Assembly: GCF_014652675.1 (NCBI RefSeq)
Contig: NZ_BMZG01000008.1
Coordinates: 1,960-65,959 of the forward strand
DNA: 64,000 bases
From: Formosimonas limnophila
Lineage (GTDB): Bacteria > Pseudomonadota > Gammaproteobacteria > Burkholderiales > Burkholderiaceae
Direction of reading: 5' to 3'
Shown here: positions 9,067 to 16,890 of the stretch, one piece after another
Numbering within the stretch: position 1 is the stretch's first letter
Layout of the letters: every line of letters starts with the position of its first letter
Made by a program: the position numbers and the translations under genes
The notes under the pieces: generated by a model
Databases searched by the model: none
What the model was told of the DNA's origin: nothing
Seen by the model: only the letters and a program-made list of their open reading frames with translations

Positions 9067-9100
9067 ACTATAGCGATAGAATGTTACAAGACTGTGACAA
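9067..9100 (-). promoter_or_regulatory. Pho box and -10 element of the pst operon
   Basis: On the minus strand, TTGTCAC-AGTC-TTGTAAC (9083-9100) is two 7-bp direct repeats with a 4-bp spacer, the PhoB-binding arrangement. Ten bases downstream TATAGT (9067-9072) fits a -10 hexamer. No -35 element is needed at PhoB-activated promoters. Confidence 0.85.
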
Positions 9101-9145
9101 CGACATTTTTTATGCTGCATTGCGATTTTGTGGTTTTTTTGTGAC

Positions 9146-9571
9146 TTATTTCACACGTCTACCCTGCTCATCAATAATCACTTCGCCGTCCTCTTTGCTA
9201 AATGGTGCTTTTTGTGGCAACGGCAAGACATCCAACACCAATTCAGAGGGGCGACACAGTTTAGTGCCCCATGGTGTCAACACAATCGGGCGGTTGATGA
9301 GTATGGGATGTTCAAGCATGTATGCGATTAAGTCATCATCTGTCAAATCCTCATTGTCAAAATTAAGCTCATCGTAAGGCGTGCCTTTTCGACGCATCAC
9401 GTCGCGCACAGGTATTTTCATCGCAGCAATCAGTTGTTTCAACGTTTCACGGTCAGGCGGTGTTTCCAGATAGAGAATCACTTCTGGTTCAATACCTGCA
9501 TTACGAATTAAGGCGAGTGTGTTACGCGACGTGCCACATTTTGGATTGTGGTAAATGGTGACTTGGGTCAT
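9146..9571 (-). CDS. arsC: Arsenate reductase ArsC (glutaredoxin-dependent type)
   Basis: ArsC reduces arsenate to arsenite using glutathione and glutaredoxin. The 141-residue protein has HNPKCGTSRN with the catalytic Cys12. The three arsenate-binding arginines fall at R60, R94 and R107, matching the positions known for E. coli plasmid ArsC. It follows arsH by about 55 bases on the same strand and lies about 140 bases upstream of pstS. No arsenite exporter (ArsB or Acr3) is in the window, so disposal of the product depends on a gene elsewhere. Confidence 0.93.
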   Translation of the reverse strand: MTQVTIYHNPKCGTSRNTLALIRNAGIEPEVILYLETPPDRETLKQLIAAMKIPVRDVMRRKGTPYDELNFDNEDLTDDDLIAYMLEHPILINRPIVLTPWGTKLCRPSELVLDVLPLPQKAPFSKEDGEVIIDEQGRRVK

Positions 9572-9627
9572 GGTTATTCCTTTTAGTAGATTAAATGAGT
9601 AAAAATAACAATTGATAACAACTGAAA

Positions 9628-10341
9628 CTACTCTGCTAGAGCGACTCTGCGCCCCTGAGCTTTACGTTCTGAATATCGATCCGTGAGCTGTTCGGCGTGT
9701 GGGCGAAGCAAAACCGTCATCCGCACCAACTCCTCCATCACATCGACAATTCGGTCGTAGTAATCAGAAGGTTTCATGCGCCCTGCTTCGTCAAATTCTT
9801 GATACGCCTTGGCAATTGATGATTGATTTGGGATAGTGAACATGCGCATCCAGCGCCCCAATAGGCGCAGAGTATTAACCGCATTGAAACTTTGCGAGCC
9901 ACCAGACACTTGCATGACAGCCAATGTGCGGCCTTGAGTCGGTCGGATTGAACCGATATTTAGTGGCAAATGGTCGATTTGTGCTTTCATCAAACCAGTA
10001 ATTTGCCCATGACGTTCGGGACTACACCACACTTGTCCTTCTGACCAATTAGACAACTCACGCAGCTCTTTCACCGCAGGGTGGTCATCATTGGCCACTT
10101 GGTCAGGAAAAGGCAAGTCGGATGGGTCAAAAATTCGTGTTTCTGCACCAAAGTATTGCAAAATCCGCGCCGCCTCCTCCACCGCCAAACGCGAAAACGA
10201 GCGCGCACGCAACGAACCGTACAGCAACAAAATCCGCACAGGTGGCTCATTCTCCCCCATCCCTGATGCGGGATATCGTGTGGTGAATTCAGGTGACAAT
10301 GCAGGTAAGTGATCGGAGTCAGGGAGTGTGCGTATACGCAT
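9628..10341 (-). CDS. arsH: NADPH-dependent FMN reductase ArsH
   Basis: ArsH is a flavoprotein of the NADPH-FMN reductase fold. In several bacteria it oxidises trivalent organoarsenicals or reduces quinones. The 237-residue sequence has the flavin phosphate-binding segment [19 protein letters not shown] (about 39-57), the family-typical [19 protein letters not shown] (about 103-121), and [22 protein letters not shown] lies eight bases before the ATG. It heads an arsH-arsC operon, and a near-perfect palindrome overlaps the likely promoter just upstream. No arsR gene is adjacent. Confidence 0.92.
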   Translation of the reverse strand: MRIRTLPDSDHLPALSPEFTTRYPASGMGENEPPVRILLLYGSLRARSFSRLAVEEAARILQYFGAETRIFDPSDLPFPDQVANDDHPAVKELRELSNWSEGQVWCSPERHGQITGLMKAQIDHLPLNIGSIRPTQGRTLAVMQVSGGSQSFNAVNTLRLLGRWMRMFTIPNQSSIAKAYQEFDEAGRMKPSDYYDRIVDVMEELVRMTVLLRPHAEQLTDRYSERKAQGRRVALAE

Positions 10342-10363
10342 TTAAGATGCCTCAGTCGTTTTG

Positions 10364-10387
10364 ATATTTCAATATTAATTGAAATAT
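10364..10387. promoter_or_regulatory. Palindromic operator upstream of arsH
   Basis: ATATTTCAAT-ATTA-ATTGAAATAT is a perfect 10-bp inverted repeat with a 4-bp spacer. On the minus strand it overlaps a possible -10 (TATATT, 10383-10388) that lies 18 bases from TTGTTG (10407-10412). The layout suits repression by an ArsR/SmtB-type dimer. That identity is inferred from position and symmetry only. Confidence 0.65.
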
Positions 10388-10422
10388 AATAATAAAGCAA
10401 GGTATCCAACAATTGTCTGGAG

Positions 10423-11302
10423 TCATGCATGAGAACAGGCACTTAAAATCTGTTCACGTAGCCATTTATGTCCCTGATCCCTATGGGAGCGTTCATGCCA
10501 AATCATGCGATATTGAAACGACTCCTGCTGAGTGGGTAAATCAATCACTGAAATTGGCGAGTATTTGGCAAACGCTTGTGCCATGCGCTTGGGCATCAGC
10601 ATCACATGGTCTGATTGGGCGATTAAGGCTGGTGCATTACTAAAGTATGGTGTTGCAAAGGCTACGTGATAATGCTCAGCGCCCAAGCGTTTGAGTACAT
10701 CATCATTGGCAAATCCACGACCCTGAGGATAACGGGCGGTGATTTGAGGAAAATCCGCCACATCACCGATAAAAGCATCTAAATCGGTATAACTTCGCCC
10801 ATCTAACGGATGACCTCGCCGAACAATTAACGCGTAACGGTCAATAAATAAATCGCGATAGTGAAAATCAGCGGGTAGGTCTCCATCGACATACAAGGCC
10901 AAATCAAGTGCACCACTTTCAAGCTGCTGCAAGGTCTCATCTGACCATGATGCCACATGGCATGAAATGTATGGTGCAGTCGTAGTCAAATTCGCGAATA
11001 ACGGCTGCAGCACAATCGCTTCACCATAATCGGTGCTGCACAGGTGAAATGCTCGGTTTGAAATGTGCGCGTCGAAGTGTTGCTGCGAAAACACGCCCTG
11101 CCGCCGCATCAATCGATGGGCGCAGGGATTCCGCCAGAGGTGTGAGCACATAGCCTTTACTGGTACGTACCAGCAATGGATCTTTAAACACATCACGCAG
11201 CTTGCTCATGGTACGGCTTGCTGCTGGCTGACTTAACCCCAGTTGCTCACCGCTTTTGGTCACACTTGATGTGTTGAGCAAAGCACGCAACATGCGCGGC
11301 AT
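10423..11302 (-). pseudogene. LysR-family regulator, frameshifted and missing its first codons
   Basis: The minus strand encodes most of a LysR-type regulator in two frames. The N-terminal helix-turn-helix (SVTKSGEQLGLSQPAASRTM, then LLVRTSKGYVLTPLAESLRP) runs from 11302 to about 11100. The substrate-binding domain, from GVFSQQHFDAHISNRAFHL onward, is in another frame down to 10423. The two join near 11095-11110 in a GCGGCGGCAG stretch, where roughly four codons also look missing compared with the family. The 5' end is short too: MPRMLRALLNTSS lacks the usual opening residues and an in-frame TAG lies three codons upstream. It was probably not an ars regulator, since its domain is of the generic aromatic or NodD type. 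A sequencing error could explain the frameshift but not the truncated start. Confidence 0.8.
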
Positions 11303-11304
11303 GT

Positions 11305-11682
11305 ATGGCTACTGCTTTACCTAAGGCGCTGATTGATACCATCGAAATGGATCAAATCCATATTCTCTTGGCACGTCAAAACATGCAGCAACTGGGGCTA
11401 AATGGGAGAGTCACCATTCATCATGGTAGTTTTGAGGAGATTCTTGTCAAACTCAAAACAAGCTATGACGCCGTATTTTTTGATGGCTTTGCCCCTTCTT
11501 TATCATTGCTTGAGCAAATGCGCAATTTACTCAACCTAAATGGTGTTTTGATCCTTGCCAATCTGGGTTTGGCTGGCGGTTCGGATTTGCGTGCGCTGCA
11601 GCACGAACTCAAACAAACCGAGCGATGGCAAAAAATTCAAACCATTGAACACAACAGCACACAGGTTTTACGTCGAATCTGA
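11305..11682 (+). pseudogene. N-terminally truncated SAM-dependent O-methyltransferase
   Basis: The 125-residue frame matches the C-terminal two thirds of a class I O-methyltransferase. It begins at the end of the strand carrying the acidic SAM-binding residue (IDTIEMD), then has ARQNMQQLGLNGRVTIHHGS, the central strand YDAVFFDGFAP, and GGSDLRALQHELKQTERW near the end. The glycine-rich SAM-binding motif I and about 60-70 upstream residues are missing. The first ATG is only two bases from the first codon of the divergent broken lysR, so a deletion seems to have removed the intergenic region and both 5' ends. No ribosome-binding site precedes it. Confidence 0.7.
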
Positions 11683-11720
11683 ATTTTAAACTTAATTTTT
11701 TACAACCCAAAGGAGCCATT

Positions 11721-12122
11721 ATGAAAAACCGTATTTTATTCACCACTGCTTTGTGCGCACTCGTCTCTAGCAACTCGTTGTGGGCCAAAGATTCTGTCGC
11801 CACTGGCAAAACCATCGAGTATTCAGTCGCTGGTTACACAGTTCAGACGGAGTTTTTAAATGACAAGCAATTGCGCTGGACCTACTTAGAGGCACCAGTG
11901 GCCGCAGAAGTCGGCAAAACCGCTTTAGAGAATATCGACAGCGTTGGTTTACGCCGTGACATGATTTTGGCCGCATGGACTGAGCAGTTAGGGGCACAAG
12001 TGGTGGATGTGTTTGACTTTGGCAAACGAAAAGTCATCGCCAATTTTGTCATGCCTGATGGAAAGCTCTATCAAAGCGTCGCGGATTTTAAAGTCGTGTC
12101 TAAAAAATCCAAAGCAGACTAA
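11721..12122 (+). CDS. Secreted MoaF-like small protein
   Basis: This 133-residue protein has an N-terminal signal peptide (MKNRILFTTALCALVSSNSL, cleavage likely after LWA). The rest is rich in beta strands: TIEYSVAGYTVQTEFLNDKQ, LRWTYLEAPVAAEVGKTALE, and VVDVFDFGKRKVIANFVMP. It resembles the calycin-like MoaF domain, though I am only moderately sure of the family. AAAGGAG lies eight bases before the ATG. It is followed 43 bases later by an NmrA-type reductase on the same strand, so the two may be co-transcribed. Substrate and function are unknown. Confidence 0.6.
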   Translation: MKNRILFTTALCALVSSNSLWAKDSVATGKTIEYSVAGYTVQTEFLNDKQLRWTYLEAPVAAEVGKTALENIDSVGLRRDMILAAWTEQLGAQVVDVFDFGKRKVIANFVMPDGKLYQSVADFKVVSKKSKAD

Positions 12123-12164
12123 ATCACACCTATTTAAATTAATAAACACATCGAAAGGTTAAAT

Positions 12165-13049
12165 ATGAAATTTGCCATTATTGGAATCACAGGCCAAACG
12201 GGCAGCGTTGTTGCCCAAACATTGGTTGAAGCAGGTCACACGGTTCGCGCCATTGTACGAAATAAAGAAGCTGCAGACAAAGCCGCCTCTCAAGGTTACG
12301 AGCCATTCATCGCATCTGTCGATGATACAGAAGCATTAACTCAGGCTTTCACAGGCGTTGATGGTGCGTATCTAATGAACCCACCTGCCTACACTCATGA
12401 AAACATGTTCACCCGCGCACATCAAGTACATGAAAGCCTGCTCGCAGCGGCGAAATCGGCCAAACTTGCGCATGCAGTGGCACTGTCGTCTGTTGGTGGA
12501 CAACATGATTACGGTACAGGTAACATCCTCACCACTTATGATTTTGAACAACAAATTAACCAATCAGGGCTGAATGTCAGTGTGGTTCGTGCAGCTAACT
12601 TTTTAGACAACTGGCTATCAGCCATCGGCAAAGCGCGACAAGATGGTGTATTACCTTCGATGTTTTTGCCATTGGACAAAAAATTCCCTATGGTCTCATC
12701 TGTTGACATTGGTCGAACCGTAGCCAAAACATTGATTCAAGGTAACCAAGCAGAGAAACTCGTCGAGCTAAAAAGCCCTGAGGATTGTTCGGCCCATGAT
12801 GCCGCTCGAATTTTGAGCCAATTGCTGAACAGAGAAGTGACAGCCGTTGCTGTGACTAACGAGCAAATCGCCCCGTTCTTTAGGTCCATCGGTTTTGCAA
12901 CTGTGACAGCACAAGCCTTTGCAGAGATGATGCATGGTTTTAATACCGATCACATTGTTTTCGAGGGCAATGTCCCAATGGTAATTGGGACGGTGACTCT
13001 TGAAGACGCTTTTAAAGAGATACTTTCAAGGGCTAACCCAAAACATTGA
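12165..13049 (+). CDS. NmrA-family NAD(P)-binding reductase
   Basis: This 294-residue atypical short-chain dehydrogenase of the NmrA/HSCARG type has an N-terminal Rossmann motif GITGQTGSVVAQTL (residues 7-20) and the NADP-typical Arg in VRAIVRN. The stretch GVDGAYLMNPPAYTHENM is characteristic of this group, which includes azoreductases, quinone reductases and redox-sensing regulators. GAAAGG precedes the ATG. The exact substrate cannot be told from sequence. Confidence 0.85.
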   Translation: MKFAIIGITGQTGSVVAQTLVEAGHTVRAIVRNKEAADKAASQGYEPFIASVDDTEALTQAFTGVDGAYLMNPPAYTHENMFTRAHQVHESLLAAAKSAKLAHAVALSSVGGQHDYGTGNILTTYDFEQQINQSGLNVSVVRAANFLDNWLSAIGKARQDGVLPSMFLPLDKKFPMVSSVDIGRTVAKTLIQGNQAEKLVELKSPEDCSAHDAARILSQLLNREVTAVAVTNEQIAPFFRSIGFATVTAQAFAEMMHGFNTDHIVFEGNVPMVIGTVTLEDAFKEILSRANPKH

Positions 13050-13113
13050 GTGATGTCTATTAGACGAAAACTCATAAAAAAGACAGTCTCTGGGTAAAAC
13101 CCACCCATAAAAA

Positions 13114-13185
13114 ATGCAGGTTCAAGAACACATTTGATAAAGACAGCATGAATGCCGAATTTATCAAAAATACTTGAACCTGCAT
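13114..13185. repeat. Three-tier hairpin between convergent nmrA-like and fasciclin genes
   Basis: Perfect 13-base arms ATGCAGGTTCAAG (13114-13126) and CTTGAACCTGCAT (13173-13185) enclose a second pair TTGATAAA/TTTATCAA (13134-13141 with 13160-13167). Those enclose GCAT/ATGC. The structure lies at the 3' ends of two converging genes. It has no classic T tract, so it may be a transcript-end stabiliser, a REP-like element or an unusual bidirectional terminator. Confidence 0.7.
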
Positions 13186-13219
13186 ACGCGTTTTGCGTTG
13201 TCAGACACCACTAAATGTC

Positions 13220-13789
13220 TTATTTAGTTGGTGGCAATATGACTTTATCGATGACATGAATCACGCCGTTGCTGGCTTTCACATCGGTTGCAACCAGCTT
13301 CGCTACCCTGCCTCTGCCATCGGTGATTGAGCCGTCAGCGCCAAATGTAAACTGGCTACCTTGAACCGTTTTCACCATCCCAGGTTTGACTTGAGCGGCA
13401 TAAACCTTGGCAGGAACCACATGGTAAGTCAACACTTGGGTCAACAAGGGCTTATTCGCCAATAATTGTTCTTTTGTCACACCCAGCTCACCCAAAAGGT
13501 TAGCAAAAGCCTGATTGGTGGGGGCAAATACCGTTAAGTTTGGCGTATTTGCCAAAGTGTCGGTCAAACCAGCAGCAACCACGGCTTCAACCAAAATACT
13601 AAAGTCCTGGTTACCTTGAGCCACTTGTACCAAGTTTTGCTTAGTCATCTGTCCAGAGTGACTTTTCTTTGCTTCATGGCCTGCTTGCGTGCTCATGCAA
13701 CCAGCCAACAACACCCCAGACAAACATGCGGCCATCAGAGTTAAAGCACTGTTGCGTTTTTTTGCAGTGAAAGATGATTGAGTTTTCAT
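13220..13789 (-). CDS. Fasciclin (FAS1) domain lipoprotein
   Basis: This 189-residue lipoprotein has a long signal peptide with lipobox LLAGC (Cys31). It is followed by a single FAS1 domain (about 50-187) with both conserved boxes: LTVFAPTNQAFANL and the terminal GVIHVIDKVILPP. FAS1 domains mediate adhesion or small-ligand binding at the cell envelope. It is transcribed away from a tetR-type gene. The ~240-base region between them holds a 12-bp palindrome that could be a shared operator. Confidence 0.9.
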   Translation of the reverse strand: MKTQSSFTAKKRNSALTLMAACLSGVLLAGCMSTQAGHEAKKSHSGQMTKQNLVQVAQGNQDFSILVEAVVAAGLTDTLANTPNLTVFAPTNQAFANLLGELGVTKEQLLANKPLLTQVLTYHVVPAKVYAAQVKPGMVKTVQGSQFTFGADGSITDGRGRVAKLVATDVKASNGVIHVIDKVILPPTK

Positions 13790-13916
13790 GACATGTATCC
13801 TTAATGTTTTATTGCGTTAATAAAATCTGCCAAATGGCATAAACTACTTTTTTAGCATCATCATAGATGATGAAAATACTTTACAGTACAAAATAAAAAC
13901 TTTCAAGTTGTTTTTA

Positions 13917-13928
13917 TACTAATTAGTA
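13917..13928. promoter_or_regulatory. Candidate operator between the fasciclin and tetR genes
   Basis: TACTAATTAGTA is a perfect 12-bp palindrome in the divergent intergenic region. TetR proteins often bind palindromes next to their own genes, so this is a plausible site. The assignment is inferred from position only. Confidence 0.35.
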
Positions 13929-14032
13929 ATATTTTAATTCAACCAGTATCTTCTTTTGCCGTGATGTGTTAAAGTTACCCAAGATAATGGAGAAAATAAA
14001 AAGAAATTGTCTAAAAAAGGCTATTTAAGAGG

Positions 14033-14680
14033 ATGAAGATGAACCAAAGCTCAAACATCAAACTATCATTCAAGCAAAAAATGATGCTTGAACGCGAAGC
14101 ACAAATCATTCAAACGGTTAATGGCCTTTTGGCCACAAAAGGCTACGATACCATGACCGTTGATGAGATTGCGGACACGGTCGGCATTGCCAAAGCTTCT
14201 CTGTATCGCCACTTTCCAAGTAAAGAGGCTCTGGCTGTGGCTGCATTGGTCAATACCATGGAAAACGGTTTGGCGCAAATTGAAGCACTCAATCAAACCA
14301 CACTCTCTGCACTAAACAAGCTCAAAACCATTACTCAGTGGGCAATGCGGCTGAAACTCAATCAGCAAATGCCCAATCTTCCCAGCGAAAACTCGCAGCT
14401 CCGAGAACATTTATTGGCTCACGAAACCTACATGGACATGCTGGTCAACATGTCAGACAGTATTGGTCAATGGATAGAACAAGCTCAGGCTGATCAGCAA
14501 ATCACCACTTCAGTCACCCCATTGTGCATCCTGTACACTCTGTACGCGAAAGCATGTGACCCTGTATTGGGCTTTTTAAAAAGCAGCGGCCTGTATGAAG
14601 AAGAACAAATCATTGAAATGGTGACAAGCACCTGCTTTGACGGGATTGGTCATCCAGCCCATTACCGCCTCAATGAATGA
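14033..14680 (+). CDS. TetR-family transcriptional regulator
   Basis: This 215-residue regulator has an N-terminal TetR helix-turn-helix at about residues 20-65: LLATKGYDTMTVDEIADTVG then IAKASLYRHFPSKEALAVAA. The C-terminal ligand domain is not assignable. The second ATG, two codons in, is also possible. A PHA-granule-region protein follows about 20 bases downstream, so this gene may be part of that unit. The fasciclin gene is divergent. Confidence 0.88.
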   Translation: MKMNQSSNIKLSFKQKMMLEREAQIIQTVNGLLATKGYDTMTVDEIADTVGIAKASLYRHFPSKEALAVAALVNTMENGLAQIEALNQTTLSALNKLKTITQWAMRLKLNQQMPNLPSENSQLREHLLAHETYMDMLVNMSDSIGQWIEQAQADQQITTSVTPLCILYTLYAKACDPVLGFLKSSGLYEEEQIIEMVTSTCFDGIGHPAHYRLNE

Positions 14681-14699
14681 CACAGCGAAGGAGACCTTC

Positions 14700-14993
14700 A
14701 TGGATGATCTTCACATCAAACGCACACACCAATTAGGTATCGAAAAATCCAGACAAATCACTGATAACTGGATACACTCAGCCGAAAACGACTACCGCAT
14801 GGTCTGCGAACTAGAGCGAACTGAACACCAAGACACGGTTACATTCAACCGATCAGGTGTCACAGGAATTGTTATCAGCACGGCAGATGCGTTTGAGATC
14901 AAGGCAAAACTTGGTTTTTTATTCAAAAGTTTCTTACCGTTGATCAAACAGCAGATTGAAAAAAATTTAGATCAAGTGCTTGGCAAAAGCTAA
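14700..14993 (+). CDS. Polyhydroxyalkanoate system (PHA granule region) protein
   Basis: This 97-residue protein is of the PHA_gran_rgn family (TIGR02610). Diagnostic features are the start MDDLHIKRTHQLGIEKSRQI, the central FNRSGVTGIVISTADAFEIK, and the amphipathic end KAKLGFLFKSFLPLIKQQIE. Family members are linked by gene context to polyhydroxyalkanoate storage granules; their biochemical role is not settled. AAGGAG sits six to seven bases before ATG 14700. A frame open further upstream overlaps the tetR gene and is unlikely to be used. No PHA synthase is in the window. Confidence 0.8.
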   Translation: MDDLHIKRTHQLGIEKSRQITDNWIHSAENDYRMVCELERTEHQDTVTFNRSGVTGIVISTADAFEIKAKLGFLFKSFLPLIKQQIEKNLDQVLGKS

Positions 14994-15080
14994 GGTTGCT
15001 AACGATTGTTGCCCAGCCAACAACATGCTTAAGCGCTTTCGGGGATAATACGATTTTGTTATCACATTCACGGATACCTC

Positions 15081-15857
15081 ATGCCCGCTTTCACCATCGC
15101 CACTTGGAACGTCAATTCGCTCAAAGTTCGCCTGCCACAAGTCCTTGATTACATGGCAAAAAACACGGTTGACGTGCTGTGCTTGCAAGAAACCAAAATG
15201 ACTGACGAGGTTTTTCCCGAGCAAGCCTTTATTGACGCAGGCTTGCATGTGTCATTCACGGGGCAAAAGACCTATAACGGTGTTGCCATCATCAGTAAGT
15301 TGCCGCAGCACGATATTCAGCGTAATTTACCTAATTTTGAAGACCCACAGCAACGACTCATCACAGCGACCATCAGTGGCGTGCGCATTATTTGCGCCTA
15401 CATTGTCAATGGCCAAGCCCTCGAGTCAGAGAAATTCATTTACAAAATGAATTGGCTTGCCGCACTGCAAAACTACCTCAGCGACGAGCTAAAAAACCAT
15501 GAGAAACTCGCCCTGCTCGGTGACTTTAACATCGCTCCTGAAGATCGCGACGTTCACAATCCAGAAAAATGGGAGGGTTGCAACCTTGTCTCGCCAGCCG
15601 AACGTGCGGCGTTCAATGACATGATTGCTCTGGGGCTGGTTGATTCATTCAGACTGTTTGAACAGCCAGAAAAGTCTTTCTCATGGTGGGATTACCGTCA
15701 GATGGGCTTTCGACGCAATGCAGGTTTGCGCATCGACCATATACTGCTGACAGAGACTTTGGCCAAAAAATGCACTGCTTGTGTGATTGACAAAGAACCG
15801 CGCCGACACGAGCAACCATCCGACCACACACCTGTTTTGACAACCATTGATATTTAA
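15081..15857 (+). CDS. xthA: Exodeoxyribonuclease III
   Basis: This AP endonuclease and 3'-5' exonuclease acts in base-excision repair, with 258 residues. It has the endonuclease/exonuclease/phosphatase fold with all catalytic blocks visible: WNVNSLKVRLPQV, CLQETKMTDEVFP (metal-binding Glu), LLGDFNIAPEDRDV (Asp/Asn), RIDHILLTETL, and the C-terminal SDHTPV with catalytic Asp-His. The next gene starts 12 bases downstream. Confidence 0.95.
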   Translation: MPAFTIATWNVNSLKVRLPQVLDYMAKNTVDVLCLQETKMTDEVFPEQAFIDAGLHVSFTGQKTYNGVAIISKLPQHDIQRNLPNFEDPQQRLITATISGVRIICAYIVNGQALESEKFIYKMNWLAALQNYLSDELKNHEKLALLGDFNIAPEDRDVHNPEKWEGCNLVSPAERAAFNDMIALGLVDSFRLFEQPEKSFSWWDYRQMGFRRNAGLRIDHILLTETLAKKCTACVIDKEPRRHEQPSDHTPVLTTIDI

Positions 15858-15869
15858 GCAACGTTTGCG

Positions 15870-16370
15870 ATGAAAAAAAATTTACAAAAACTAACTCTTA
15901 TATTTTTGGCCCTGATACTCGTCGCTTGCGGGAGTACAGGCAGTAAAAAACGAGTGCCCTACAAGAAACCACCTGTTAATGTGACCATAGGCGCAGGGCC
16001 AAACCGAGCCTTTGCGGTGGAAGCGATGAAGTATTTGGGGACTCCGTACTATTTTGGCGGTTCTGCGCCATCAGAGGGGTTTGACTGTTCAGGCTTGATT
16101 CAATACAGCGCAAAACGCTCGTTGGGCTTGAATTTGCCACGAACCACCCGCCAACAAAGCCAATTTGGTGAAAAAATCAGCGTAGATGAGCTAAAAGCAG
16201 GAGATATTGTGTTTTTTAACACCACGGGTCAACCAAATTCGCACGCAGGTATTTATCTGGGGGATACCTTTTTTGTTCATGCGCCATCGAGCGGTGGCGT
16301 CGTTCGCGTTGACAGCTATACCAACCCATACTGGCAACCTCGCATTAATAGCGCACGACGCATTAAGTAA
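15870..16370 (+). CDS. NlpC/P60 family cell-wall peptidase lipoprotein
   Basis: This 166-residue lipoprotein has lipobox LVAC (Cys20) and an NlpC/P60 domain at about 45-165. It probably cleaves peptidoglycan peptides, as the Spr/MepS group does. The catalytic Cys73 is in EGFDCSGLIQYS. His125 is in NSHAGIYLG, and the third residue is probably His137 in FFVHAPSSGG. It lies 12 bases after xthA. Confidence 0.9.
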   Translation: MKKNLQKLTLIFLALILVACGSTGSKKRVPYKKPPVNVTIGAGPNRAFAVEAMKYLGTPYYFGGSAPSEGFDCSGLIQYSAKRSLGLNLPRTTRQQSQFGEKISVDELKAGDIVFFNTTGQPNSHAGIYLGDTFFVHAPSSGGVVRVDSYTNPYWQPRINSARRIK

Positions 16371-16433
16371 TCGTAAGAACAAAGTAAAATCCCTCGCTTT
16401 GCTTTCATCAAATCACTACATTTTGAGACCATC

Positions 16434-16847
16434 ATGAAAAAAATCGCCATAGCCCTTGCCTCACTCAGTTTCGCTGCTTGTGCGAGCACAAATACCTCGA
16501 CGCCCTCGCCCAAGGCCAAACTCGGTAAAGTGACAGAGAAAGAAACCGTCATTAGTCAAACGCGCCATCAATCACCCGTGGACATTGGGATTGGTATCGG
16601 CGGTGGCGGCAATATTGGTTGGGGGCTGAGTGTCGGTTTGGGACAGTTATTTGGTCTGGGACGTGAAAGCACCAATACCACATACCAATACAAAGTCAAA
16701 CTCGGCGACCATGAGTCACTTTCGGTTGCATCAGCCGACAACTTTGAGATTGGTACATGTGTAACGGTGCTTGAACTTGCAGAAAATCGAAGCTATCCGA
16801 AAGTGCAAGCCAACCCGAACTGCCAACTCTCAGCCGCAACTCAATAA
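16434..16847 (+). CDS. Small lipoprotein, first of a paralogous pair
   Basis: This 137-residue predicted lipoprotein (signal peptide ending SFAAC) is of no family I recognise. A glycine-rich stretch (DIGIGIGGGGNIGWGLSVGL) lies in the middle. Its start (KLGKVTEKETVIS) and end (FEIGTCVTVLE...NPNC) match the next gene's protein (KLGKITDKETVIN, LEVGQCVTIWQ...NPDC). The two are therefore tandem paralogues that differ mainly in their central segment. Two Cys residues in the C-terminal half are conserved between them and could form a disulphide. Its location is probably the outer membrane or periplasm. Confidence 0.75.
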   Translation: MKKIAIALASLSFAACASTNTSTPSPKAKLGKVTEKETVISQTRHQSPVDIGIGIGGGGNIGWGLSVGLGQLFGLGRESTNTTYQYKVKLGDHESLSVASADNFEIGTCVTVLELAENRSYPKVQANPNCQLSAATQ

Positions 16848-16890
16848 CCGACTTAATTGTCTAAAGCAGAGCATCAAGCAGGAGAACATC

